Positions 42,118 to 50,207 of a stretch of DNA of 50,569 nucleotides are shown here, one piece after another; the stretch's first letter is position 1; the number at the start of each line of letters is the position of its first letter. The position numbers and the translations under genes were made by a program. Below the pieces are notes generated by a model, which made no database searches, was not told the origin of the DNA, and worked only from the letters and a program-made list of their open reading frames with translations. Source of the DNA: Streptomyces sp. Ru72 (GTDB lineage: Bacteria > Actinomycetota > Actinomycetes > Streptomycetales > Streptomycetaceae); contig NZ_PQSR01000057.1 in the NCBI RefSeq assembly GCF_002920635.1, forward strand, positions 1 through 50,569, in the 5' to 3' direction.

Positions 42118-42858
42118 TCAGGGCCGAGCGAGCACGCAGAACTCGTGGCCCTCCGGGTCGGCCAGGCACGTCCACGGGACGTCGCCCTGGCCGAGGTCGA
42201 GGTCGGTGGCGCCGAGGGCCCGCAGCCGGGCCACCTCCGCTGCTCTGTCGTCGCCGGCGTACGGCAGCAGGTCGAGATGCACGCGGTCCGGCACGGTCTT
42301 CACGTCCGGCGTGCGGAGGAACTCGAGGTACGGGCCGACGCCCTTGGCGGAGCGCAACACCGCATGATCGTCGCTCACCTCGTGCAGGGTCCAGTCCAGC
42401 GCCTCACCCCAGAACCGGGCCATGGCCCGCGGATCCGCGCAGTCGACCACCACCGCGGCGATCGGCCCGGTGTCCCGGTAGATCTCCCGAGGCTCCAGCA
42501 CGCAGAACTCGTTGCCCTCCGGGTCGGCGAGGACGGTCCACGGCACTTCGCCCTGGCCCACGTCGACGGGCATCGCACCGAGGCCCTGAAGGCGCGCGAC
42601 CGTCTCCGCCTGATGGGCCGCAGAGGTGGTGGCGAGATCGAGGTGCACACGGTTCTTTGTCGTTGTCCTCGGTTCCGGGACGGGAACGACGTCGATGCCG
42701 AGGACGACCGGATCCGGCCAGACGAGGCCGCCGGCGGGTCCGACATAGGTGGTCACGCCGGGACTGTAGGCACTCCAGCCGAGCGCCTCCGCCCAGAACC
42801 GGCCGACCGCCGATGCATCGAGAGCCTTTATGTTCACCATCACGGGTCGCAGCGCCAT
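42118..42858 (-). CDS. two-module glyoxalase-like VOC protein
   Basis: 246 residues made of two homologous halves, each with a glyoxalase-6-like domain: VNIKALDASAVGRFWAEALGW ... PWTVLADPEGNEFCVLEP and VVVDCADPRAMARFWGEALDW ... PWTCLADPEGHEFCVLARP. The repeated DPEGNEFCVL strand supports an internal duplication. Function of this subgroup is unknown; members are usually cytoplasmic. It is the last gene in the direction of tap–tpg, 66 bp after the tpg stop, and might be read through from it. Confidence 0.85.
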   Translation of the reverse strand: MALRPVMVNIKALDASAVGRFWAEALGWSAYSPGVTTYVGPAGGLVWPDPVVLGIDVVPVPEPRTTTKNRVHLDLATTSAAHQAETVARLQGLGAMPVDVGQGEVPWTVLADPEGNEFCVLEPREIYRDTGPIAAVVVDCADPRAMARFWGEALDWTLHEVSDDHAVLRSAKGVGPYLEFLRTPDVKTVPDRVHLDLLPYAGDDRAAEVARLRALGATDLDLGQGDVPWTCLADPEGHEFCVLARP

Positions 42859-42924
42859 GCCGGCGATCCTATGCACCCGCTGCGCGACGACATCAGCGCC
42901 GTCGCCGAAACCTCGTCGGTGCGC

Positions 42925-43479
42925 CTATAGGTCGAACTCCACATGCTCCACGTCGGTGAACTGCACCTCCAGGCCCTGGGCGCGGCGGCCGCGGTCACGG
43001 AAGTAGATCTCGCCCAAGCCCTCGGCTGCGATGTCACGCAACTGCTGCTCGGTGGCCCCCTGTTCCTGGGCATCGAAGAGACGCGCCGCGAACTCGGGGG
43101 GCAGCGCCACCGTCAGGTGCCGCTGCCGCGGGTCGTCGGTCGTGCCCGGGGCGGCGGTGTACCCGAAGCGGGCGCGGGTGTCGATGACGATGCCGGTCCT
43201 GCTGGCCGCCTGCTTCTTGGCCCGGGCTCGGACCTGCGGCTGCCAGCGTCGGCGGACTTCGCGCTCGAGCCGCTCGGCGAGCTCCGGTCTGGGCCTTCTG
43301 ATCTGGTCCTTGACATAGCGTTCGACGGTGCGCTGGGTGATGCCGAGCAGCTCGGCCACCGGCCTGGTGCCCTTGAGCTGCTTGACGAGGTACCGCACCT
43401 GGGCACCGGCGCTCTTGGGAACAGGGCGGGTGAACGCCTTCTGCAGGACCTCTTCGAGGCCGTCCCCGACCGTGTCCAT
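42925..43479 (-). CDS. tpg: telomere-protecting terminal protein Tpg
   Basis: 184 residues, the typical Tpg length. Recognisable segments: LQKAFTRPVPKSAGAQVRYLVKQLKGTRPVAELLGITQRTVERYV (helix-turn-helix), RRRWQPQVRARAKKQAA, IDTRARFGYTAAPGTTDDPRQRHLTVALPP, ARLFDAQEQGATEQQLRDIAAEGLGEIYFRDRGRRAQGLEVQFTDVEHVEF. Tpg is attached covalently to the 5' ends of linear Streptomyces chromosomes and plasmids and primes patching of the terminal gap. It follows tap by 15 bp with its own AAAGGGG ribosome site, so the two form an operon. Its presence indicates a linear replicon. Confidence 0.96.
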   Translation of the reverse strand: MDTVGDGLEEVLQKAFTRPVPKSAGAQVRYLVKQLKGTRPVAELLGITQRTVERYVKDQIRRPRPELAERLEREVRRRWQPQVRARAKKQAASRTGIVIDTRARFGYTAAPGTTDDPRQRHLTVALPPEFAARLFDAQEQGATEQQLRDIAAEGLGEIYFRDRGRRAQGLEVQFTDVEHVEFDL

Positions 43480-43494
43480 CGGTCAGCCCCTTTC

Positions 43495-45786
43495 CTACTC
43501 TCCGCCGTCGGTGGCGGTGACGTGGCCGTCCTTGATGTACCGGGCCAGGTTGAGGTCCTGGCCGTGCTTCTCGCGCACCTCTTCGGCCCACAGGGTGGTC
43601 TGGGTGCCCTCGTGCTTGACCATTCCCGGCAGGACGCCGAGCCGGAAGCTGCCGGGCACCGTCTTGCCGCCCTGGTAGGGCAGGACGTCCAGCGGGCCCG
43701 GTCCGTCGGCGGCGTAGACGGCGCAGTCCGACAGGATCGCCACAGGGTACCGTCCGGTGGCCGCGGCGAGGGCCAGCATCTTCCGGTGCATGTTGACACG
43801 GGCCCGGGAGATGACGGCGGCGCGGATGTCGGGCCGCCAGGTCGGCCGGGACAGTGCCGGCCACGGCCTGCCGGGGCGCCATCCGCCGCCGCGCGGGCGC
43901 TCCCTCAGTTTGCCGATGCCGCCTTTGACGGTCGCCTTGATCGCGGACAGGACGACCGCCATCTCCGCATCGCGCTGCTTGTAGCCGTCCATGGCCGTCA
44001 GGAACTCCTCCGGCGTCAGCCCCTCCGGCACACCGAGGTCGGCCATGGTGGCCACGTACGCGTCGCGGAGACGCTTGTACCAGCTGTCCAGGTAACGACC
44101 GCTCGTGGTTCGGACGTACGCCTCGAGGGGTGCGACGTCGTATCCCAGCTCGACGGCATAGGCCACGGTCGGCGTCGCGTACCAGGCCGGCCCCTCGGGC
44201 CGGTCACCCCTGGGGGTGAACGGGCTGGGCAGCAGATCCCCGTCGAGGTGCTTCCGCTCCTTGCCGACCAGCACGCGGGACAGGTCGACATGGGAGAGGT
44301 CGACCAGCCAGGAGCCGGGCAGCTTCGGGTCGAAGGTCGGGTGCTTCACGTGGACCGGTTCGCAGGCGAGACCGACGACCGCGCCGTTCGCCGCCGCGCC
44401 GAAGGCGAGGTTGACGTCGATGCCGACCACATAGCGCTTCAGGCACTCGTCGTCCGTGAGCGGCCGGGCCCAGTCGTACGCCTCCTCCAGCAGGATCTCG
44501 GCCGGGCCCCGCTGGTGGAACCGTGGCAGGTCGGCGAGGAGCGGGTGCCCGTCCGGCGCCTCGCACGGCGCGCAGTCCACCGGATGGCTGCCCAGCGAGC
44601 CGGGGTTGTGCTCGCTGTGACGGCGGCCGGCGGCGTCCGGTTCGCTCGCCCTCGTGGGCGGGTGCAGAGCGGTCATCAGCTCGAGGCCCGTCACCGCGGT
44701 GGAGCCGCGCGGAGTCATCACCCGCTGCGCGTAGGTGCCCAGGAGCCGGGCGAGCTCCGCCGGCGGAAGCTGCGCCGCGCCCTCCCAGTGGCGCGTGTCC
44801 AGGGCGTCCCAGGAGGGGATGCACAGCTGCACGCACTGTCGCCTGCCGTCCTCGGCCGGGCGGTAGATCCGTGCCCACGGCCCAAAGCCACGCTTGGTCA
44901 GTTGCCAGTCGGCCCGCTGCAGTTGCTTGACGGCCTTGTGGGAGTCGGGGATCCGCCCGGCGAGGCGCTCGTCCTGGGTGAGCCGGTCCGGCAGCCCGTA
45001 GCGCTCGCAGGCGGAGGCGGTGAGCACGAGCAGCGGATCCGCGTCCTTCCCCGAGCCGTTCAGGCGCGGCGCGCCGAGCCTGGCTTCGGTCAGGGTCCAC
45101 TCGACCAGGGACGGCAGGGACTTGGCGGGTACGTCCAGGACGAGGCCGCCGACGCAGTATGCGAGGACCTGGCCGTCCCGGTCGGCGTCGACGACGGCGA
45201 GCGGGCCGTTCTCGAACCGCGGATCGAACTCGGTGGATGTGGGTGCGGTCGCAGTGGGCCTCCGCGGGGCGGCGGCCTTCTGCGGGGCGGGCTCCTTCGA
45301 GGAGGCCCTCTTCGCCTCCGGCCGGGTCGTCGACCGCTTTGTGGCGGCCGCCGGACGGGACTCCGCTGCGAGGGTGGGGTGCGACGGGAGGGTGGCGGCC
45401 GTCACGGCCGCAGCACCCGGCGCCTGCCCGGGGGACGGAGTCCGTTCCTCCGCCGGTGCGGCCCCCGAGGGCGCGGGCACGGTCGCGGACGTCTCGCCGG
45501 CGGGCGTGGCGGCTGCCGTGGCGGAGTCGGCGGAGTGGGCGGATTGAGCGGGGTAGAGCTCCGCGAGCTTCTTCAGCAGGTGCGCGTAGGCCTCGCGCTC
45601 GGGCGGCCTCGGTTCGGTCTTCCCGTTCTCCCAGCCGCTCACCGTGGCGCGCCGTACTTTCAACGCGCCGGCGACCTGATCCAGCGTCAGCCCGTGCGCC
45701 TGGCGCAGCCGCTTGCGTTCCTCCGGCGGCGGCAGCGGCGACGCGGACGCGATCAACGCCTCGACCGCCTCGAACAACTCCGACAT
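43495..45786 (-). CDS. tap: telomere-associated protein Tap
   Basis: 763 residues from ATG 45786 (GGAGG upstream). The N-terminal ~60 residues are a helix-turn-helix (ERKRLRQAHGLTLDQVAGALKVRRATVSGWENGKTEPRPPEREAY). A ~120-residue Pro/Ala/Thr-rich linker follows, then the conserved Tap body (FDPRFENGPLAVVDADRDGQVLAYCVGGLVLDVPAKSL, YVVGIDVNLAFGAAANGAVVGL, SVHVDLSRVLVGKERKHLDG-like region, GGIGKLRERPRGGGWRPG, YPVAILSDCAVYAADGPG). Tap binds 3' telomeric overhangs and recruits Tpg. The body resembles family-B-like polymerase architecture only loosely. Three CGTACG hexamers lie just upstream. Confidence 0.95.
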   Translation of the reverse strand: MSELFEAVEALIASASPLPPPEERKRLRQAHGLTLDQVAGALKVRRATVSGWENGKTEPRPPEREAYAHLLKKLAELYPAQSAHSADSATAAATPAGETSATVPAPSGAAPAEERTPSPGQAPGAAAVTAATLPSHPTLAAESRPAAATKRSTTRPEAKRASSKEPAPQKAAAPRRPTATAPTSTEFDPRFENGPLAVVDADRDGQVLAYCVGGLVLDVPAKSLPSLVEWTLTEARLGAPRLNGSGKDADPLLVLTASACERYGLPDRLTQDERLAGRIPDSHKAVKQLQRADWQLTKRGFGPWARIYRPAEDGRRQCVQLCIPSWDALDTRHWEGAAQLPPAELARLLGTYAQRVMTPRGSTAVTGLELMTALHPPTRASEPDAAGRRHSEHNPGSLGSHPVDCAPCEAPDGHPLLADLPRFHQRGPAEILLEEAYDWARPLTDDECLKRYVVGIDVNLAFGAAANGAVVGLACEPVHVKHPTFDPKLPGSWLVDLSHVDLSRVLVGKERKHLDGDLLPSPFTPRGDRPEGPAWYATPTVAYAVELGYDVAPLEAYVRTTSGRYLDSWYKRLRDAYVATMADLGVPEGLTPEEFLTAMDGYKQRDAEMAVVLSAIKATVKGGIGKLRERPRGGGWRPGRPWPALSRPTWRPDIRAAVISRARVNMHRKMLALAAATGRYPVAILSDCAVYAADGPGPLDVLPYQGGKTVPGSFRLGVLPGMVKHEGTQTTLWAEEVREKHGQDLNLARYIKDGHVTATDGGE

Positions 45787-45821
45787 GGATGACCTCCGGC
45801 CCCTACCCTAGCTCAGGTAAC

Positions 45822-45864
45822 CGTACGGAACGCGTACGATCAGCGCACATTTCGCGCACGTACG
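45822..45864. promoter_or_regulatory. three CGTACG hexamers upstream of tap
   Basis: Perfect palindromic hexamers at 45822-45827, 45833-45838 and 45859-45864, 36-73 bp upstream of the tap start. Spacings of 11 and 26 bp place the first two on one helix face. They may be an autoregulatory site for Tap's helix-turn-helix. Confidence 0.45.
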
Positions 45865-46072
45865 GCTCACTCCGGTCCCTCAGGAACGCGACGCAGCCAG
45901 AGCTGTCGGGCGGACCCCGATCGCCTTGCGGGCGCGGGCACTTGCTCGCTGCCGGCTTCGGCGGCCACCCGCCCGAGCGCGGGACACGGAAACGGCCAGG
46001 CCTGGAAGGGACAGCCGTCCGGCCGCGCCCCACGTCGATCGCAGGCGGCGACGTACGAAGTGCCCTCTTCGG

Positions 46073-47269
46073 TCAGTGGCGTCCGTCCGTGGAGGAGGCG
46101 GTGGCCTCCCCCTTGGCCTCCCCTCCGTGTTCACCTCCTTGCGTCAGCCGTTCGACGAGGAGCATCGCCGCGTCGTCCGCCAGGCGGCCCCCGGTGTGGT
46201 GGATCAATCCCTGGTGGAGCTGGTCGAGGAACTCCGAGGGAGTGCAGGGGCGCACCGCTTCCATGGCCTCGTGCAGGGGGAAGAAGATGCCGTCAGGGCT
46301 GCGGGCCTCGATCACGCCGTCGGTGTGCAGCAGCAGACGGTCACCGGGCTCGAAGGGATAGTGCTCCGCCTTGGCCGGCGCAACGGTGAGGAAGTCCTCC
46401 AGGCCCAGGGGCGGCAGCGGCGAGGTGGGCATCAGTGCCTCGACCTTGCCGTTGCGCAGCATCAGCGGCGGTGGATGGCCGCGATTGACCACCTGGACCG
46501 TGCAGTTGTCGCACACCTGAGCGACGACGGCGGTGACGAAGTCCTCGGCCCGTTCTGCCTCATGACCTTGATCGATCACGTTTCTCCCGGTGCTCTGCCG
46601 CTCCAGTGCGGCCGCGCAGTGGTTCATCACCTCGACCAGTTCGGCGTCATAGTGCGCGGCCTCCCGGAAGGCACCCAGCACCGCGGCGGCCAACCGCACG
46701 GCGGGCAGTCCCTTGCCACGGACGTCCCCCACGATCATCCGGACCCCGTACCGGGTGTGCACGGCCTCGTACAGATCTCCCCCGATCTGGGCCCCCGTCT
46801 CCGCCGCGCGGTACATGCTGGCCATCTGCACCGGACCCAGCCGGGCGGGCACGGGCGGCAGGACCACTCGTTGCGCTGCCATGGCGACACGGCGTACCTG
46901 GTCGAGCTCGCTCTGCCTGCGCAAGCGCATGGTGTTGCTCATGACGATGCTGGCCACTGACACCACGAAGAGCGACAGGAGGTTGCTGTAGGCCTGGCCG
47001 GCCCAGCTGTCGTGGAGGGTCGCCGTGATCACGGTGACGGCAAGGGCTCCCGCCGCTGCCGAGAGGGTGCCTTTCGGCCCCATCGTGAGCGACGCCAGGG
47101 CCGGCATCGCAGCGAGGATGGGACCGGTGACCACGGCGTGTGCGGGCGAGAGCTCGATACCGAGGGCAAGCACGATGATCATGAACGGCACACACTGCGC
47201 GAGTCTGAGGAGGACCCCGCTGTGCCCGCCCGCTCCTGGAGGATCAGATGAGCCGAACAGCGACCGCAT
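46073..47269 (-). CDS. membrane PP2C-type (SpoIIE) phosphatase
   Basis: 398 residues from ATG 47269. About four to five membrane helices at the N-terminus (about 20-110), then a linker (RRQSELDQVRRVAMAAQRVVLPPVPARLGPVQMASMYRAAETGAQIGGDLYEA) and the SpoIIE/PP2C domain with metal-binding aspartates: GGDLY, MIVGDVRGKGLPAVRLAA, GDRLLLHTDGVIEAR, DDAAMLLVERL. Such Streptomyces enzymes dephosphorylate anti-sigma-factor antagonists to set stress or sporulation sigma factors. The partner is not in the window. No PAS or GAF sensor is present; the membrane part may be the sensor. Confidence 0.9.
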   Translation of the reverse strand: MRSLFGSSDPPGAGGHSGVLLRLAQCVPFMIIVLALGIELSPAHAVVTGPILAAMPALASLTMGPKGTLSAAAGALAVTVITATLHDSWAGQAYSNLLSLFVVSVASIVMSNTMRLRRQSELDQVRRVAMAAQRVVLPPVPARLGPVQMASMYRAAETGAQIGGDLYEAVHTRYGVRMIVGDVRGKGLPAVRLAAAVLGAFREAAHYDAELVEVMNHCAAALERQSTGRNVIDQGHEAERAEDFVTAVVAQVCDNCTVQVVNRGHPPPLMLRNGKVEALMPTSPLPPLGLEDFLTVAPAKAEHYPFEPGDRLLLHTDGVIEARSPDGIFFPLHEAMEAVRPCTPSEFLDQLHQGLIHHTGGRLADDAAMLLVERLTQGGEHGGEAKGEATASSTDGRH

Positions 47270-47400
47270 GGCTACAGCCTGCCTCGTCGAAGTCCCGTGC
47301 TCCACTCAGGACACTTGTCTCCGTCAGGTCCGCCGATCGTCGTCCGGCTTGCCGACGCCGGCCGGCCGACTTGCGAGCGCCTGCTCAGCGCCGGCTCGGA

Positions 47401-47764
47401 TCAGGATCGGGGCGCAGGACGGGTGGGCTCCCGCGACCCGTCGGGTGTCAGCCCTTCGCCAAGTGCGGCGATCGCGGCGGGCCCGTGGCCGGCGGCGAGC
47501 GGTGGGGTGCGCACGTCGAGGTCGAGGTCGGGCAGGTAGCCGAGCAGGACGTCGGCCGGTCCCTCGATCCGCAGTCGGCCGAGTGCGGCCAGCAGCAACA
47601 GGCTCTCGGCCCGGCCGCGGCCCCCACAGGGCGGTTGCGGCGGCCAGCACCGCACCGGCCCCGAGGGCGTAGCGCAAGCCCGCCCATGGCAGCGCCTGTG
47701 GCCAGTTCATGTCCCTGGCCCGCCCCAGTACCTCGGCGAGCCGCCACCGGCTTCCCGTCACCAC
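47401..47764 (-). pseudogene. frameshifted gene of unknown family
   Basis: One frame begins near 47764 (VTGSRWRLAEVLGRARDMNWPQALPWAGLRYALGAGAVLAAATALWG, with a hydrophobic helix); the sense then continues in a different frame (AESLLLLAALGRLRIEGPADVLLGYLPDLDLDVRTPPLAAGHGPAAIAALGEGL) to the stop at 47401. Both parts have strong G/C third positions, so a frameshift near 47620 joins two halves of one former gene. I do not recognise the family. Confidence 0.45.
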
Positions 47765-48086
47765 GGCCGTCCTCCGGTTCAGAAGTCCGCCTTCCGTCGC
47801 CAGGACGTGTGGCTTTCCCGACCGGATGTATGCAGTGCCGCTTCGAAGGGCGGAGCGCCCCTTGTCAGTCCGTCACGTGCTCGTGGATGTCCCGGAGGTC
47901 GGTCATCGACGCCCCGTCGACAGGCCGCATCCGAAGGCGGCCTCCACGAAGCACTGGCGGTACGGCGCTTCGGCGCCGTGACACGGGGCGCGCTCCAGCG
48001 CCGGGCCGGATGCCGGAACGCTGCGGGACCAGCCGCCGCGGAGCAGGGACGCGGCGAACCCGGCGAGGAATACGCGTCCCCCGGCC
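47765..48086. other. intergenic stretch without a supportable gene
   Basis: About 320 bp between the frameshifted gene and the end of the GntR gene. I see no gene or clear structure. Confidence 0.4.
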
Positions 48087-48794
48087 CTAGCTCTCGCCGC
48101 CGCTCTGCCAGTCGAGCAACTTCACCCGGCCCACCGTGTCGATGTGCGTGTGCATGGCGCGCGCCGCCTCCTCCGAGTCGCCCGCGCGGATGGCCTCGGC
48201 GACCCTGCGGTGCTGTTCGAGGGAGCGGGCGGGGCGGCCCGGCTGGCGCAGGGACTCGGTGCGGCTCTCGGCGATGGAGAGGGAGATCTCCGCCATGAAA
48301 TCCGCCAGCAGCGCGCTGTGCGCGGCCGTCGTGACCGCGGCGTGGAAGCGCTGATCCTCGTCGACGCCGAGCTCCCCGCGGTCGACCGCGTCCGCCATCG
48401 CGGCCAGTGCGGCGTCGATCTCGACCAGGTCCTGCTCGGTGCGGCGCACCGCGGCGAGGGCGGCGAGCTTGGTCTCCAGCGCGTCGCGGGCGTCGAGGAC
48501 GTCCGGCAGCCGCCTGCGCCGGTCGATCATCGTCTCCAGCGGCTCCGCGTTGAGGCGGTCGCGCAGGAGGTAGGTGCCACCGCCGTGGCGCACCTCGACC
48601 AGTCCCTGCACCTCCAGTGCGACGATCGCCTGCCGCACCGAGGTCCGGCTCACCCCCAGCCGGTCGGCCAGATCCCTTTCGGGAGGCAGGCGGTCACCGG
48701 CCTTCAGGCCCTCCGTCGTGACGTACTCCCGCAGCCGTTCCACCACCTGTTCGTACAGGCGGGGCCGTGTCAGCGGACGCAGCGACTCACTCAC
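48087..48794 (-). CDS. GntR/FadR-type transcriptional regulator
   Basis: 235 residues from GTG 48794 (AAGGGGA upstream). N-terminal winged helix: LYEQVVERLREYVTTEGLKAGDRLPPERDLADRLGVSRTSVRQAIVALEVQGLVEVRHGGGTYL. C-terminal FCD domain (helical, ligand-binding): DVLDARDALETKLAALAAVRRT, VDEDQRFHAAVTTAAHSALLADFMAEI, LEQHRRVAEAIRAGDSEEAARAMHTHI with the FCD histidines of the metal site. FadR-type regulators sense acids or acyl-CoA. It is divergent from the CoA-transferase gene and likely represses it through the direct repeat at 48890-48905. Confidence 0.92.
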   Translation of the reverse strand: MSESLRPLTRPRLYEQVVERLREYVTTEGLKAGDRLPPERDLADRLGVSRTSVRQAIVALEVQGLVEVRHGGGTYLLRDRLNAEPLETMIDRRRRLPDVLDARDALETKLAALAAVRRTEQDLVEIDAALAAMADAVDRGELGVDEDQRFHAAVTTAAHSALLADFMAEISLSIAESRTESLRQPGRPARSLEQHRRVAEAIRAGDSEEAARAMHTHIDTVGRVKLLDWQSGGES

Positions 48795-48844
48795 CGGCGC
48801 AGATCCCCTTCCCGTGCGGTTCCCCGACTTCCCGGCACCCACCC

Positions 48845-48873
48845 TTGACAGCCGATCGGGCCCGCCTGACACT
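48845..48873 (+). promoter_or_regulatory. promoter of the CoA-transferase operon
   Basis: Consensus TTGACA (48845-48850) and GACACT (48868-48873) at 17-base spacing. Transcription would start about 10 bp before the GTGGTCCA repeat. Confidence 0.6.
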
Positions 48874-48889
48874 CTAGCCCACCGGCTCA

Positions 48890-48905
48890 GTGGTCCAGTG
48901 GTCCA
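48890..48905. promoter_or_regulatory. GntR operator, tandem GTGGTCCA
   Basis: Two abutting copies of GTGGTCCA (48890-48897, 48898-48905) just after the predicted start of transcription; contains the TGGTCC half-sites common in FadR/GntR operators. Confidence 0.6.
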
Positions 48906-48965
48906 TCCAATTTGGGAAGGGCCTGATCACTCAGGTGTTCGCTCAGAGAAAGGCACCGTGCAGGC

Positions 48966-50207
48966 ATGACCGCCCCGCCGCACAGCATCCCCGAGTCCGC
49001 CGCACCCACCCCCGACGCTCCCGGCGCTCTCGCCGGCATCCGCGTCCTCGACCTGTCCCGCATCCTGTCGGGCCCGGTGGCCACCATGGTCCTGGCCGAC
49101 CTGGGTGCCGATGTCGTGAAGGTCGAGGACACCAAGGACGGCGACGACACCCGTCAGTGGGCGCCGCCGTACCAGGGAGACGAATCCGCCTACTTCCTCG
49201 CCGCCAACCGCAACAAGCGCGGCATCAGCGTCGACCTCAAGACCGACGGGGGACGCGCTCTCGTCCTGCGCCTGGCCGACCGCGCCGACGTGGTGGTGGA
49301 GAACTTCCGGCCCGGCACCGCCGACCGACTCGGCCTCGGCTACCGGCACCTGTCCGCCCGCAACCCGCGGCTGGTCTACGCGTCCATCTCCGGGTACGGG
49401 CAGACCGGACCATGGGCGTCCCGGCCGGGGTACGACGCGATCGCCCAGGCGCAGAGCGGCATGATGAGCATCACCGGCGAAGCGGGCGGCCCACCGCTGC
49501 GACCTGGCGTCGCCACGGCCGACATCGGTGCCGGCATGTGGGCGACGATCGGCATCCTGGCCGCCCTGTACGCCCGCGAGTCCACCGGCCGGGGCCAGCA
49601 CCTGGACGTCTCCCTGCTCGACGGGCAACTGGCCTGGCTCACCTACGTCGCCGGCGGCTGGTTCGCCACCGGGAGGTCACCCGGCCCGCACGGCTCGGCC
49701 CACCCCACCATCGTCCCCTACCAGGCGCTGCCCACCGCCGACGGCCACCTGATGATCGCCGCCGGCAACGACAAGCTCTTCCAGCGCCTCACCGAGGCCC
49801 TCGGGGTGCCGGAACTGGCCGCCGATCCGCGCTTCGCCGGCAACCCCGACCGGGTGCGCCACCGTGACGAGCTCATCCCCCTCTTGGAAGCCGCACTGGC
49901 CCGGCACGGCAGCACCGAATGGGCTGCGCTTCTGGACGCCGCCGGGGTGCCGTGCGCCCCCATCGCGACCGTGGCGGAAGCGCTGAGCAGCCCTCAGGCG
50001 AAGGCCCGCGGCATGGTCGTGGAACTGGACCACCCCACGGTGGGACGGCTGAGCACCGTCGGCTCCCCGCTGAGACTCGGTCACACTCCCGCCCGCATCC
50101 GCAGCGCGCCCCCGTTGCTCGGTCAGCACACCGACGAGGTGCTCGCCGAAGCCGGTTACACGCCGGAGGAGATAGCCGACCTGCACGCGGCGGGAGCCGT
50201 CCGATGA
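48966..50207 (+). CDS. class III (CaiB/BaiF-type) CoA-transferase
   Basis: 413 residues from ATG 48966. Family pattern: GIRVLDLSRILSGPVATMVLADLGADVVKVED, NRNKRGISVDLKTDGGRALVLRLADRADVVVENFRPGTADRLGLGY, the active-site aspartate in GYGQTGPWASRPGYDAIAQA, and SGMMSITGEAGGPPLRPG. It transfers CoA between carboxylic acids in acyl-CoA catabolism in the cytoplasm. Its stop codon overlaps the enoyl-CoA hydratase start (ATGA), so the two belong to one operon controlled by the divergent GntR regulator. Acyl substrate unknown. Confidence 0.93.
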   Translation: MTAPPHSIPESAAPTPDAPGALAGIRVLDLSRILSGPVATMVLADLGADVVKVEDTKDGDDTRQWAPPYQGDESAYFLAANRNKRGISVDLKTDGGRALVLRLADRADVVVENFRPGTADRLGLGYRHLSARNPRLVYASISGYGQTGPWASRPGYDAIAQAQSGMMSITGEAGGPPLRPGVATADIGAGMWATIGILAALYARESTGRGQHLDVSLLDGQLAWLTYVAGGWFATGRSPGPHGSAHPTIVPYQALPTADGHLMIAAGNDKLFQRLTEALGVPELAADPRFAGNPDRVRHRDELIPLLEAALARHGSTEWAALLDAAGVPCAPIATVAEALSSPQAKARGMVVELDHPTVGRLSTVGSPLRLGHTPARIRSAPPLLGQHTDEVLAEAGYTPEEIADLHAAGAVR

